IMG/VR virus record: IMGVR_UViG_3300043425_000189
Span: 1-29,687 of that record
From: a virus
Direction: 5' to 3' (one strand)
DNA length: 29,687 bases
In this document: one piece after another, positions 19,512 through 27,490 of the stretch
How the letters are laid out: every line of letters starts with the position of its first letter
Position numbering within the stretch: position 1 is the stretch's first letter
Translations under genes and position numbers: made by a program
Notes under the pieces: generated by a model
Told to the model about the DNA's origin: nothing
What the model saw: the letters and a program-made list of their open reading frames with translations, nothing else
Database searches by the model: none

Positions 19512-20086
19512 TGTTCTAAAATTTGTAAGATTGCTTTCAAGATATCCTCATCTGTTCTCTGGGCAGATAACGTTGCTTCCTTTGGTTCGAAGTATCCTTC
19601 AATGGAGAAACCTTTGATCTCTCCAGCTTTAACTTTATTCCAGACCTCATCATTATCGACCTTCATTGAAATCATCCACGTTCCTACTGGAAGTGAAAAA
19701 TTGTAGAGGGCAGATTTGTCCATCTTCTCATCCTCGATTATCCAACTTTCAACAACCGACATTCCATCAATTTTCATCTGGTGCTCATAGGTAGCATTGT
19801 TCTGGTTTGATCGCTTTAAGAAAATTTGCGATGCTTGGCGGATTGTATCCTTGGAGAAATAAATATAAAATTCTCCATGCTCTTTGTCCTTGCGATAGAT
19901 TTGCTTGTTTGGAACAAGGGCCGCACCCATAAGGATTCGCTTCTCTTCATCGATTGCTTTCAATTCAACGTATTGCTTATTTAAAGCGATCCAGTTCTCC
20001 TCAATTGCTGGAGACTCAACAACGGAGACCGCATGGATTCCATGTTTGACGTTCTCCTCATTTAATACCATTTCGATTATATTCAT
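19508..20086 (-). CDS. XkdF-like prohead protease
   Basis: The product has 192 residues and resembles the XkdF-type putative serine proteases found before phage scaffold and capsid genes. Conserved segments include GAALVPNKQIYRKD at 54-67, FYIYFSKDTIRQAS, a His in TYEHQM, SVVESWIIEDEK, and KAGEIKGFSIEGYF, where the Ser (in GFSIEG) and the His are likely catalytic. It would process scaffold and other prohead proteins during maturation. It lies upstream of the scaffold-like and capsid genes, as expected. Catalytic residues are assigned by pattern only. Confidence 0.8.
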   Translation of the reverse strand: MNIIEMVLNEENVKHGIHAVSVVESPAIEENWIALNKQYVELKAIDEEKRILMGAALVPNKQIYRKDKEHGEFYIYFSKDTIRQASQIFLKRSNQNNATYEHQMKIDGMSVVESWIIEDEKMDKSALYNFSLPVGTWMISMKVDNDEVWNKVKAGEIKGFSIEGYFEPKEATLSAQRTDEDILKAILQILEQ

Positions 20087-20106
20087 AACTTCAAAACTTT
20101 GATTTT

Positions 20107-22038
20107 CTAGAATGTAGCGTTTTTTATTCTGTTTCTATCTAGTGACTGCGCTGTGGTAACTTGGCCGCTTACAACGTATGCCTGCACTGGCTGTGCTCCA
20201 AGTTGCGCGAGCTGGTTCACTGGGTTATTTCCTACTATATTAAAATTTGGTGACATGATCGATGCTGCTCCTCCTACATCTGATATTCCTCCACCACCAC
20301 CTCCATCTGCTGGTATTGTTCCTCCTTCGAACTTTGTAGCTGCGATTTTCTTGATGTTCAGCAATCCTGCGGCCACTGCTGCTGCGGCTGCGGCTGCTCC
20401 TAAAACTGGACCGACTACTGGAATGCTGGCCATTGAACTATAAGCTCCTGTAGCTGCTTTGAATGTGTCGATGGTGGCTTGACCTATCTGTGCTGCTTTC
20501 TGGACCTTAAATGCTCGCTCCTGCGCTTTCTGGCTCTTTCCTTGGAATAATTCAGAGAGACTGCCAAGCGTGGCGAACATATTACTCGCTCCGTTTATCA
20601 TTCCTTCTGTCATCTCCTTGCGGTGGGTTCGCATTCCTTCGGCCCACTTCATCTGGAGTGTTTCTAAAGTGCTGAATGTTTCCTCTTGGACATCGACTAT
20701 TTCAGAATTCAAATCCGCGCTGTTTGCCAGCTCCTCATTCATTAGTCGGATTGCTTCCTCATTCGCTAGTCGCTGTCTTTCAGCTTTATCTGCTTCTATT
20801 TTGGCATTCTCTTCATCTATCGATTTTTGTAATTCTAATTCAGTCAGGTAGATCTCTTTCTTTGCTTCGTGCTCTGCTTGCGCTGCTTCAAGTTCTGCCT
20901 GTCTAGCTTCTGATGCTCTTTGTTCTGCTTCCTTTCTAGCAGTGATATCCAGAACCTTCAAATCTGTTTGAGCATCCTCTAGGTCACTCTTCATTTTTTT
21001 AAGGTCCGTTTCTGCTTGGTCCACGATGTCCTTTAATCCTTTGGCCATCCATCCACTTTGCTCCTGTACGAACTTGATCGCTGCGATAGAATTCTCCATC
21101 TCTTTGATTTGTTCTTTCTGGTAAGCAATCGAACCCTGTATTTTTTGCTTCTGGAGTCCGAGTGTTGATTTTCCTTCTGCTTCTGCTAGTGCTATTTGCC
21201 GATCAAAGTTTTTCTGTTCGTTCTCGAAGTTTTCCTTTCGTTTTTTGGCCGCTTCTGCTTCTAGGGCCATCTGGTCCTTCGTGCGAGCATAGTTTGCTTT
21301 GGCATTCGCTTTACGAGCTTTCTCTTCATCGCTTTCTATAATGCCCAGAGCAACCATCGCAGATTTTACTGCTTCTATCATTATGATCAAAGGCATGAAG
21401 GCAATGGTGATAAGGGTTTTTATTCCTTGGCCCATTCCTTCAAACTTCTTTTTTGCCCAGTCAACAATTCCAGCCAGCTTATCAAAGTTTGCGTAGATTG
21501 CTCCGATTGCTATTACCAGAAGTCCTATTCCTGTAGCTCCAATTGCTCCTTTGATTCCATTGAAGGCAGATATTGCCGTTGTACCCATAGCTTTGAATGC
21601 TGGCACTGCTTCTCTGATTCCTTGCACCCCTTGGGCCATTGCCATCGCACTCTGAACTTTCAGGAGGGCCTGCTCCACCTCTGCGCTATCAGCACCCATC
21701 GCTCCCATTGCTCCTTGCACCAACTCAAAGCCAGAAGCTACTCCTCCGAGTGCTCCTCCGAGCTTTCCAGAAGTGGTCATTGATAATGCTTCGATTCCTG
21801 CATCTGTTTCTCTGATCGTCTTTCGCATTCCAGCGACCTGCTTCGATAGGTTTTTGAACTCCTCGGAGCTGGTGTCTCCTGCATGGGCCATGAGCATCAA
21901 TTTATCCTCCATCTCTCCCATCTGGGAAGTCAGAGGTACGAGCTCATCGCTTACTCCTTCTATTGCATCGCCTAGGTTATTTATTGACTGGGTTGCCGAT
22001 GCGGTGTCAATGGTGACCTTTGCTTTATACTCTTCCAT
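20107..22038 (-). CDS. tail tape measure protein
   Basis: The product has 643 residues, the second-longest protein here, with the layout of a tape measure. Residues 1-160 are helical and Gly/Ala-rich; hydrophobic segments are at about 165-183 (GATGIGLLVIAIGAIYANF) and 207-222; a long coiled coil spans about 240-460; a third hydrophobic stretch is at about 539-560 with an Ala run; and a glycine stretch is at 579-584. The protein would set tail length and help DNA entry. By its length a tail of modest size is expected. Its ATG overlaps the preceding small gene by 14 bases. Confidence 0.85.
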   Translation of the reverse strand: MEEYKAKVTIDTASATQSINNLGDAIEGVSDELVPLTSQMGEMEDKLMLMAHAGDTSSEEFKNLSKQVAGMRKTIRETDAGIEALSMTTSGKLGGALGGVASGFELVQGAMGAMGADSAEVEQALLKVQSAMAMAQGVQGIREAVPAFKAMGTTAISAFNGIKGAIGATGIGLLVIAIGAIYANFDKLAGIVDWAKKKFEGMGQGIKTLITIAFMPLIIMIEAVKSAMVALGIIESDEEKARKANAKANYARTKDQMALEAEAAKKRKENFENEQKNFDRQIALAEAEGKSTLGLQKQKIQGSIAYQKEQIKEMENSIAAIKFVQEQSGWMAKGLKDIVDQAETDLKKMKSDLEDAQTDLKVLDITARKEAEQRASEARQAELEAAQAEHEAKKEIYLTELELQKSIDEENAKIEADKAERQRLANEEAIRLMNEELANSADLNSEIVDVQEETFSTLETLQMKWAEGMRTHRKEMTEGMINGASNMFATLGSLSELFQGKSQKAQERAFKVQKAAQIGQATIDTFKAATGAYSSMASIPVVGPVLGAAAAAAAVAAGLLNIKKIAATKFEGGTIPADGGGGGGISDVGGAASIMSPNFNIVGNNPVNQLAQLGAQPVQAYVVSGQVTTAQSLDRNRIKNATF

Positions 22039-22195
22039 CTTTCAATGCTTTTTTCATTTTGCGTTCGCGGATCGCTTGATTAAATACCTCTTTCACTGTG
22101 GTGGGTATTTTGTATTTGCCCTTGGCTATTTCTATGTTCTCCGAAAGGCCGTAGTGGTTTCCTAATCGGAGCATGTTCAAAACGTTTGATATCAT
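22025..22195 (-). CDS. small basic protein before the tape measure (56 aa)
   Basis: The product has 56 residues: MISNVLNMLRLGNHYGLSEN, then IPTTVKEVFNQAIRERK and a basic tail ending DGRV. The ATG at 22195 overlaps the stop of the large tail gene as ATGA, and the end overlaps the tape measure start by 14 bases, so it is embedded in the tail operon. I do not recognise a family. A tail assembly accessory is possible from position. Confidence 0.65.
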   Translation of the reverse strand: MISNVLNMLRLGNHYGLSENIEIAKGKYKIPTTVKEVFNQAIRERKMKKALKDGRV

Positions 22196-24540
22196 CCTGC
22201 TTGGGTTATTTGAATGTATTGTATTGTAGTTGTTCCATCGTAATTTTCTAGTGTCATTGGTATGGTGTATATAACCTCGCGGCCCTCTTCGTTTACCAGT
22301 CCGCTTGCATCCTCTGTAATTAAAATATTGGCATCCTCTGTAATAAGTTGATAAATCGGATTTGTATTCTCTGGGAGAACTATGTCGATTCTGGCATCCT
22401 CGAAGAACTCCGTTTGTGAAACCGATATAACTCCTGTTCCTGTAATGTCCAGCGTGATTCTGTACGTGCCATTTGGAACGGTCACAGCAGTGTTAATCAA
22501 AGCTGTTCCTCCCACTCCGATTGGTGCTCCCACTTCTCTGTTTGGAGCTAGTGGCCTGAAGTCATTTATCAAAGTAAATTCAACCTCTCCACTGGTGAGG
22601 TCGCTCTTCATCTCATTGATAATATATCGTTTGTCTCTGATAACAAGGCGGTCATTTAAGCGGAGCGATGTCAGTATCGTTATTGGAAGATTCACTTTAA
22701 TGTAGGTCAGTCGGTTCTTTTTGTTAAAAAGGTTGACAATGTAATTAAAGTAGTAGGTCTCGTATAATCCGTTGGTGATTGGAACGTTCCAGAGGGTGCT
22801 GGTCTCTGCTCCCCAATTCAAACTATAATCAACTCCTGAAACTTGGAGGTCCTGTCCGAATGCCATATAACTATTGATCGCATCTACCGTAGTGCCATTA
22901 TCAAAATACCATGTGTTCACTCCAATTCCACCGAACTTGTATAGCAAGATTGGCTTTGGCACATAGGGTTTGAATTCTGGTCCTGTTCCGAGTGCGTATC
23001 CTACCTGTATATCCTCATTTTCAAATCTGTTAAATAAAAGATTTTCGAACGGCACTTCTATGGTGTACTCATCGCCATCGTATGGATATGAATAGTCGAG
23101 GTCTCCGTATTGGCGATTAAAAAATTGTTTGAACTGCTGGTTTATGAAGGAGAGCGACTCTTGGTATTTAAACTTGATTGTTCTATATAATTTGATTCGC
23201 TCGATGTCGATGTTCTCCACCATGGTGTATCTGGTGATGTCGATTATTTGTCCTTTCTGATACCAGTCCTCCAGTGGTTCGACTTGATAAACATTTTCAG
23301 AAAGTCCGTAGCATGTGAGGTCCATCTCTTTGAGCAATCCTGCGAAAAAATCAGCGACCTTCATGTCTGGCATAAGGTCCGCAAGGTTCACATAAGCCAT
23401 TGCTGTCTGGTTCGCGTTGTAGATAATATAAATAGGTAGGTTGACTGGAATGTATCCTCCTACAATTCCTGTAAAGTAGCTATTGATTACCGAGTCAAAT
23501 GTAAGCGTGCTCTGGGCTCGCAGAACAAAGTAGCATGTGTTATTTATTCCTTCGCTATTGTCATCTGTCACTAGATTGTATGTGGTGTCTCCTGCTCCTG
23601 TGATCGTGTTAACAAGAGTGCCGTTGATGTAGATATCAATCCAATAAGTTAATGTGGTATCCGATGTTCCTGAAATCGTTAAATCGATGAAGTGCTGTTG
23701 ATTTTCGAGCACTGATTCTGTGGAGGTGTATTGTATTGTATTCGCGGTTAAATCGATGCTGGTATAATCTGCTGCTGCTGGATCGTAAAAGTTCACATAA
23801 ATAAAATCGATTGGTGTAGCTTGAGAAGTAAATTGCGGAACTTCTGCTTTTTTAAGCCAAAGAAAAGCGGAGGTAAATCTGGGATCTGATAAGAATGTTC
23901 CTTGGAATGTCACTCCGTAGGTGCTCTGGATAACTCCTAGAATATTTCGCACTCGATAAGCTGGGAGCAGTTCGTCATAAACAATCGCTCCTGCTGCTGT
24001 ATCGATATTGTCATCTGGTGTGGTGATGTTATTCCATTGCCACACTCGCTTGCTGGAAATTAAAGGGTAGCATACATCGTAGTCTGTGGCGGTGTTTTCG
24101 ATTCGTAGCTGCACCTCGCTTCCTATGTATTCGTGGCTGTCTGCTGAATAATCCAACGAAGATAATTTGTCCTCTCCGAACTTGTCCTTCAAAGCCAGAA
24201 CATCGCCATAGAAAGTAATCGAGTAATTTTCAACTTTGCCGTTTTTTAGATTTGCTTTTTCGAGTTGTATCTTTCCTCTCCTGAAAGGTGTTAAGTCTAT
24301 TTCGATGTAGGCATCTCTTCTCAAATTATGGTTCACCGTTCCATCGTAGTCCGTATTATAGAAGTGCTGGAAGATGGTGTTATTGTTCTGCGAAGCTGGA
24401 ACTGTGAAGCTCTGTGAGAAGTCCGTGAAAACTTTTGAAATGTCAGCAATATTTTGAACGGAAGAGTTAACGTTGATTTTCTCATCGTTGAATAATTCTA
24501 GGCGGTTTCCTTCAATGTAAATTTGTACGTTCCGTTTCAT
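22192..24540 (-). CDS. large tail protein, distal tail or baseplate-hub type
   Basis: The product has 782 residues. The opening (MKRNVQIYIEGNRLELFNDE, then ISKVFTDFSQSFTVPASQNN) is a family hallmark I recognise in Bacteroidota phages near the tape measure gene; the rest is beta-rich with repeated Tyr/Thr/Asn strands and no enzymatic motif. It is likely a major component of the tail tip or hub. Its ATG shares one base with the stop of the preceding tail gene. The exact role is not known. Confidence 0.7.
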   Translation of the reverse strand: MKRNVQIYIEGNRLELFNDEKINVNSSVQNIADISKVFTDFSQSFTVPASQNNNTIFQHFYNTDYDGTVNHNLRRDAYIEIDLTPFRRGKIQLEKANLKNGKVENYSITFYGDVLALKDKFGEDKLSSLDYSADSHEYIGSEVQLRIENTATDYDVCYPLISSKRVWQWNNITTPDDNIDTAAGAIVYDELLPAYRVRNILGVIQSTYGVTFQGTFLSDPRFTSAFLWLKKAEVPQFTSQATPIDFIYVNFYDPAAADYTSIDLTANTIQYTSTESVLENQQHFIDLTISGTSDTTLTYWIDIYINGTLVNTITGAGDTTYNLVTDDNSEGINNTCYFVLRAQSTLTFDSVINSYFTGIVGGYIPVNLPIYIIYNANQTAMAYVNLADLMPDMKVADFFAGLLKEMDLTCYGLSENVYQVEPLEDWYQKGQIIDITRYTMVENIDIERIKLYRTIKFKYQESLSFINQQFKQFFNRQYGDLDYSYPYDGDEYTIEVPFENLLFNRFENEDIQVGYALGTGPEFKPYVPKPILLYKFGGIGVNTWYFDNGTTVDAINSYMAFGQDLQVSGVDYSLNWGAETSTLWNVPITNGLYETYYFNYIVNLFNKKNRLTYIKVNLPITILTSLRLNDRLVIRDKRYIINEMKSDLTSGEVEFTLINDFRPLAPNREVGAPIGVGGTALINTAVTVPNGTYRITLDITGTGVISVSQTEFFEDARIDIVLPENTNPIYQLITEDANILITEDASGLVNEEGREVIYTIPMTLENYDGTTTIQYIQITQAG

Positions 24541-25619
24541 TAGACCACTGAATTTATAATGTCATTTGCGTATTCAAACTCCACTGAATAGTTAATGATT
24601 TTCTGGTTGATCATCTTTAGTTTGGCGAGCTGTCTGCTGCGCAATTTTACAGGGAGACCATTTAATAATATTCGCTCCGATAACATTAGCTGCTGGAGTG
24701 GTTCGTTCATGCTCTCATCTCGTATTCCTGTATTTAATGTGATCGACTTGATACCATTCGCGTTAAATTCCTTCCTTTGTCCTTCGCGCACATCGTAATC
24801 TACGAGGTCCGTTTGTAATAGGTTGTATGTGGTGGCTGTGCTTTCTATTCGCTCATTGGAAGCACCAAAGAAAAACTCCCTTTGCCATGCTCCGAACTTG
24901 TTTACAAAATCGCAGACAAAAACTTCATTTCGGCATTCGTGTATTGGTTTGAAGACGTACTCCGCCAATGTTCCGAATGATGAATTTAGCACTTTTAACT
25001 TATTACCATCGGCATACCACAGTGGGTAAACTCGAAATGTATCTTTGATTGCAGAACCTGTTAATGGTGTTAAACCTACCGATGTCTGTGCTCCTGTTCG
25101 CAGATTGGTCCATTCAAGCCATGCTGCTCCTGTTCGTTCTAATGTGAAATGTCCTGCGCTATCTAGTTGCGTTGCTCCAATGGTAGCGTTCTCATCGTAG
25201 TGGTAATAGTACGTGCCCTCTGTAAGCATAAATTGTCCGAGGTTGATATTGTATCCTTCCTCGTAGTATCCGTAGCCATCAAATCCGAAGTAGGTAGTTG
25301 TATCCAGCAAGGTATAAACTCCTCCTGCTAATTTGTATCGTTTCACTTTGACATTGCACCATTGTTTGTTTGGGGTGTCCGTTGTGGTATTGTATATTGT
25401 CTGCCATGTATTATGGTTGATGAATTCTCGAATGTACGGAGAAATGTTATAGGTGGTTTGTATTTTGGTCAGTGATGGTATCGGCTTTGATAATTTGTGC
25501 TGGGGTACAATTGGTGCGCTCCCTGAATTCCATAGGAAGATTTCGATTTTACTCCCTGCTTGCCCTATCTCATTTACCTCGATAATGTAAGGCGATCTTG
25601 CGAATATATTATTAGCCAT
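24540..25619 (-). CDS. tail-associated structural protein
   Basis: The product has 359 residues, opening MANNIFARSPYIIEVNEIGQ, a start I associate with a tail-tip family in Bacteroidota phages (FARSPYxI). The body is beta-type with aromatic-rich strands (TYFGFDGYGYYEEGYNINLG), a Cys-containing segment ECRNEVFVCDFVNK, and a C-terminal helix-strand module. It precedes the large tail gene and probably forms part of the tail tip with it. The assignment of position in the tip is inference. Confidence 0.65.
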   Translation of the reverse strand: MANNIFARSPYIIEVNEIGQAGSKIEIFLWNSGSAPIVPQHKLSKPIPSLTKIQTTYNISPYIREFINHNTWQTIYNTTTDTPNKQWCNVKVKRYKLAGGVYTLLDTTTYFGFDGYGYYEEGYNINLGQFMLTEGTYYYHYDENATIGATQLDSAGHFTLERTGAAWLEWTNLRTGAQTSVGLTPLTGSAIKDTFRVYPLWYADGNKLKVLNSSFGTLAEYVFKPIHECRNEVFVCDFVNKFGAWQREFFFGASNERIESTATTYNLLQTDLVDYDVREGQRKEFNANGIKSITLNTGIRDESMNEPLQQLMLSERILLNGLPVKLRSRQLAKLKMINQKIINYSVEFEYANDIINSVV

Positions 25620-26157
25620 TTAATTTAAAGTTTTCATTCATAATTCTATTGAGTGTTTTTTGCATGTCGAGTCCGTAGGCATCCATAAAATCCGCAGGGA
25701 GACGTTTTAAGGCGGCTTGGAATGGTTTTGTAAAGAACAGCGAGGACTTCATTCCTTTGTGGTAAATTGATCGTGTAATTAAAAACGCGGTAGATTTGTA
25801 TGTCAGCTTCCTTCCTGTTTCTTTGTCGCGAAATCTGATACCTCGCATTCGCACCCATTTGTTTATTCCTTTGGTCAGTCCTCCTTTCTTTCCTGTTCCT
25901 GTTCCAAATCTAAAGGGTGATGCTGGTGCTTTGCTGCCACTGGTCTTTCCTTTCACACCGAGGTCCTGATACCATCCGTAGTCCTCCATGCTGAAAGATA
26001 GGCGGATGCTGTTTGGGTATGCTTTAACATCTCCTTCAATTGATTTGTAGAGTTTCTTACTGGTGTTTTTTTTCATCCGAGTAAGGTTGCTCCTCGATTG
26101 CTGGATTACATACTTTCTGAACTCCTCCAGAACTTTCTGTGTTTCCTCTTGGTTCAT
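25612..26157 (-). CDS. HK97 gp10-like tail completion protein
   Basis: The product has 181 residues and resembles the head-tail joining or tail-completion type. A helical N-terminus (EEFRKYVIQQSRSNLTR) precedes KLYKSIEGDVKAYPNSIRLS, then a loop with YGWYQDLGVKGKTSG that is typical of gp10-like proteins, and a basic C-terminal half (RFRDKETGRKLTYKST). It would terminate or stabilise the tail tube. It overlaps neighbours by 1-8 bases. Confidence 0.7.
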   Translation of the reverse strand: MNQEETQKVLEEFRKYVIQQSRSNLTRMKKNTSKKLYKSIEGDVKAYPNSIRLSFSMEDYGWYQDLGVKGKTSGSKAPASPFRFGTGTGKKGGLTKGINKWVRMRGIRFRDKETGRKLTYKSTAFLITRSIYHKGMKSSLFFTKPFQAALKRLPADFMDAYGLDMQKTLNRIMNENFKLNG

Positions 26158-26609
26158 CAGCAGATGCTCATTTCATTTGGCAGAATAATATCCAATGTCA
26201 TTGCCCATCCTGCGAGGTAGTTCTCGAAGCGTTCCGTGAAAGGTTCGCATGTAGCTATTCCATCTATTTCGATTCTGTCATTTAATTCTCCTCTTCTCAA
26301 TAATTCAGCTACACGGATCAAGATTATTCCTGTGGTATTCAGGACCTCCTGCTCATTATCGTTTCCTTTGAACTTATCGATTGTCTGGCTCTTTGAAATG
26401 TCGACTACATCCATCGAAAGAATGGTAACGTTGAAGCGCAAAATATTTGCTTCTGGTGACATGGTGTTGACCATTATGTGGATAAGTGGGAACAAGGTCT
26501 GCTTGTAATTATCAATGTCATCGATGCTTCCTGTCGAAACGGTTGTAACTAGAGGGATGTCCTCGAATGCTTCGCGTAAGGTATCGATTAAGTAGGTGTA
26601 TGCTTTCAT
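26157..26609 (-). CDS. minor tail protein, tail-terminator-like
   Basis: The product has 150 residues: MKAYTYLIDTLREAFEDIPL, a strand-rich middle (LFPLIHIMVNTMSPEANIL), NDNEQEVLNTTGIILIRVAE, and a C-terminal GWAMTLDIILPNEMSIC. The order is typical of small tail proteins before gp10-like genes in Bacteroidota phages. The final Asn/Pro/Cys stretch recurs in this family. Function in tail termination is inferred. Confidence 0.6.
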   Translation of the reverse strand: MKAYTYLIDTLREAFEDIPLVTTVSTGSIDDIDNYKQTLFPLIHIMVNTMSPEANILRFNVTILSMDVVDISKSQTIDKFKGNDNEQEVLNTTGIILIRVAELLRRGELNDRIEIDGIATCEPFTERFENYLAGWAMTLDIILPNEMSIC

Positions 26610-26884
26610 ATTTTGGCTCTTCGTCTTATTTCGTTTACTTCTATCTGGTTCTTTTGCTTCTCAAATGTTAAGAATGTGAATGCGTGATGAATGGTAAGTC
26701 TAGTGACCTCATCGAACTTTGTAACATCTCCCTTTGCAGCTGCATATATTGATGAATACCAGCCCCATCGTTGGTTAAATTGAGCTCTTTCGCTATAATC
26801 TGTAGTTCCTCCTTGCTCATCTCCTTCATCTGCTCCTGTAAAAAGTTCATCGTAGCGTCTAGTAATTCCGTTCCTAAATTCCAA
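26606..26884 (-). CDS. tail-assembly chaperone T-like frame, by -1 frameshift
   Basis: This frame has no good start of its own (first codon TTG at 26884) and lies in the -1 frame relative to 26668-27375, overlapping it by 217 bases. Translation continuing after a -1 slip on the T9 run at 26883-26891 would give Leu-Glu-Phe-Arg and then this segment. It ends with a Trp-containing helix (FNQRWGWYSSIYAAAKGD) and a charged tail. The fusion would be about 256 residues, as in lambda gpG-T. See findings for the site. Confidence 0.7.
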   Translation of the reverse strand: MEFRNGITRRYDELFTGADEGDEQGGTTDYSERAQFNQRWGWYSSIYAAAKGDVTKFDEVTRLTIHHAFTFLTFEKQKNQIEVNEIRRRAKI

Positions 26885-27375
26885 AAAAAAACATTCGCGG
26901 AGATTGCTACGTTCAAAGGCATCGCTTTCATGACCTCGCTGTAGTTGATGCTGGATTCGTACTCTTCTATCTGGTATCGTTTTCCTTTACTTTTTGTGAT
27001 CGGGCGGAATAGAACAGCCATTGCGTTGTTCATCGTTTGCCAGTCGCTCATGTACTTCTCGGCATCCATGTATTCTCCCCAGCTCATGGTTTCTAGTGAT
27101 GGAATAAAACCGAACTCCCTACCTCCAAGTTTGAAGCGGTGGATAAGGTCCTGCTCGTAGCTGGAGAACATTTTATTAAATCTTTCGAGCAATTCCATTA
27201 TGGAGTTCCTTTCAATTTTCACTACTGCTGAAAGTGGTATTTTGCACAGCACCGATATCATTTTTCTGGCTTGCGTATCCTCATCGTCTTTTGCGCTGGT
27301 AATTTTCATCAGGTACTGGTATTGTTCCAGTGTGATCTCCGATAGTGATGTGGGAATGTAGATTTTCGCTTCCAT
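26668..27375 (-). CDS. tail assembly chaperone, G-like protein
   Basis: The product has 235 residues, helical and charged, with MEAKIYIPTSLSEITLEQYQ at the start and FFWNLGTELLDATMNFLQEQ near residue 163-182. Its position before the tail genes and the -1 frame overlap with the next frame follow the lambda G/GT arrangement. The zero-frame protein ends at 26668; the fusion arises from slippage at residues 162-164. Such chaperones bind the tape measure during tail assembly. Confidence 0.7.
   Translation of the reverse strand: MEAKIYIPTSLSEITLEQYQYLMKITSAKDDEDTQARKMISVLCKIPLSAVVKIERNSIMELLERFNKMFSSYEQDLIHRFKLGGREFGFIPSLETMSWGEYMDAEKYMSDWQTMNNAMAVLFRPITKSKGKRYQIEEYESSINYSEVMKAMPLNVAISANVFFWNLGTELLDATMNFLQEQMKEMSKEELQIIAKELNLTNDGAGIHQYMQLQREMLQSSMRSLDLPFITHSHS
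26883..26891 (-). other. slippery T9 run, putative -1 frameshift site
   Basis: Nine consecutive T (minus strand) form the heptamer T TTT TTT in the correct zero frame (Val162-Phe163-Phe164-Trp165 = GTT TTT TTT TGG). A -1 slip reads TTG next and enters the overlapping frame exactly at its first codon. No stimulatory hairpin was verified. Confidence 0.65.
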
Positions 27376-27390
27376 GTCTTTATAACTTGT

Positions 27391-27422
27391 TTTGGTTTAT
27401 TTGTATGCGATTGGTATATTTG
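27391..27422 (+). promoter_or_regulatory. plus-strand promoter in the terL-tail gap
   Basis: TTTG at 27391-27394, a 20-base spacer and TATATTTG at 27415-27422 match the Bacteroidota consensus (TTTG, 19-21 bases, TAnnTTTG) on the strand opposite to all genes. A terminator follows at 27461-27490. This is the best -33/-7 pair in the window. Confidence 0.65.
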
Positions 27423-27427
27423 TCCAG

Positions 27428-27490
27428 CTTGTTCTCAAAGCATAGTTTAGTTTATAGGTTAAAGGGGGTTCTTTGGAGCTCCCTTTTTTT
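27428..27490 (+). ncRNA. candidate antisense small RNA (about 63 nt)
   Basis: A transcript from the plus-strand promoter would start near 27428 and end in the T-run at 27484-27490. It contains no coding frame of note, is antisense to the terL-chaperone intergenic message and reaches the terL stop codon. Expression is unproven. Confidence 0.5.
27461..27490 (+). terminator. plus-strand intrinsic terminator
   Basis: AAAGGGGGTTC (27461-27471) pairs with GAGCTCCCTTT (27476-27486) in an 11-bp stem with two G-U pairs and a TTTG loop, and the T-run continues to 27490. On the minus strand the hairpin is followed by AACC, so the terminator polarity is plus. Confidence 0.75.

Noticed and set aside
26477-26485. 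TGTGGATAA, a reverse DnaA box in a tail gene
   Set aside because: About one consensus match is expected by chance in this genome length, and it lies inside a coding region without AT-rich flank or repeats.
27376-27488. Minus-strand promoter (TATGCTTTG) in the terL-tail gap
   Set aside because: The spacing between TA and TTTG is one base too long and no -33 element is present. The plus-strand pair in the same gap is a better match.
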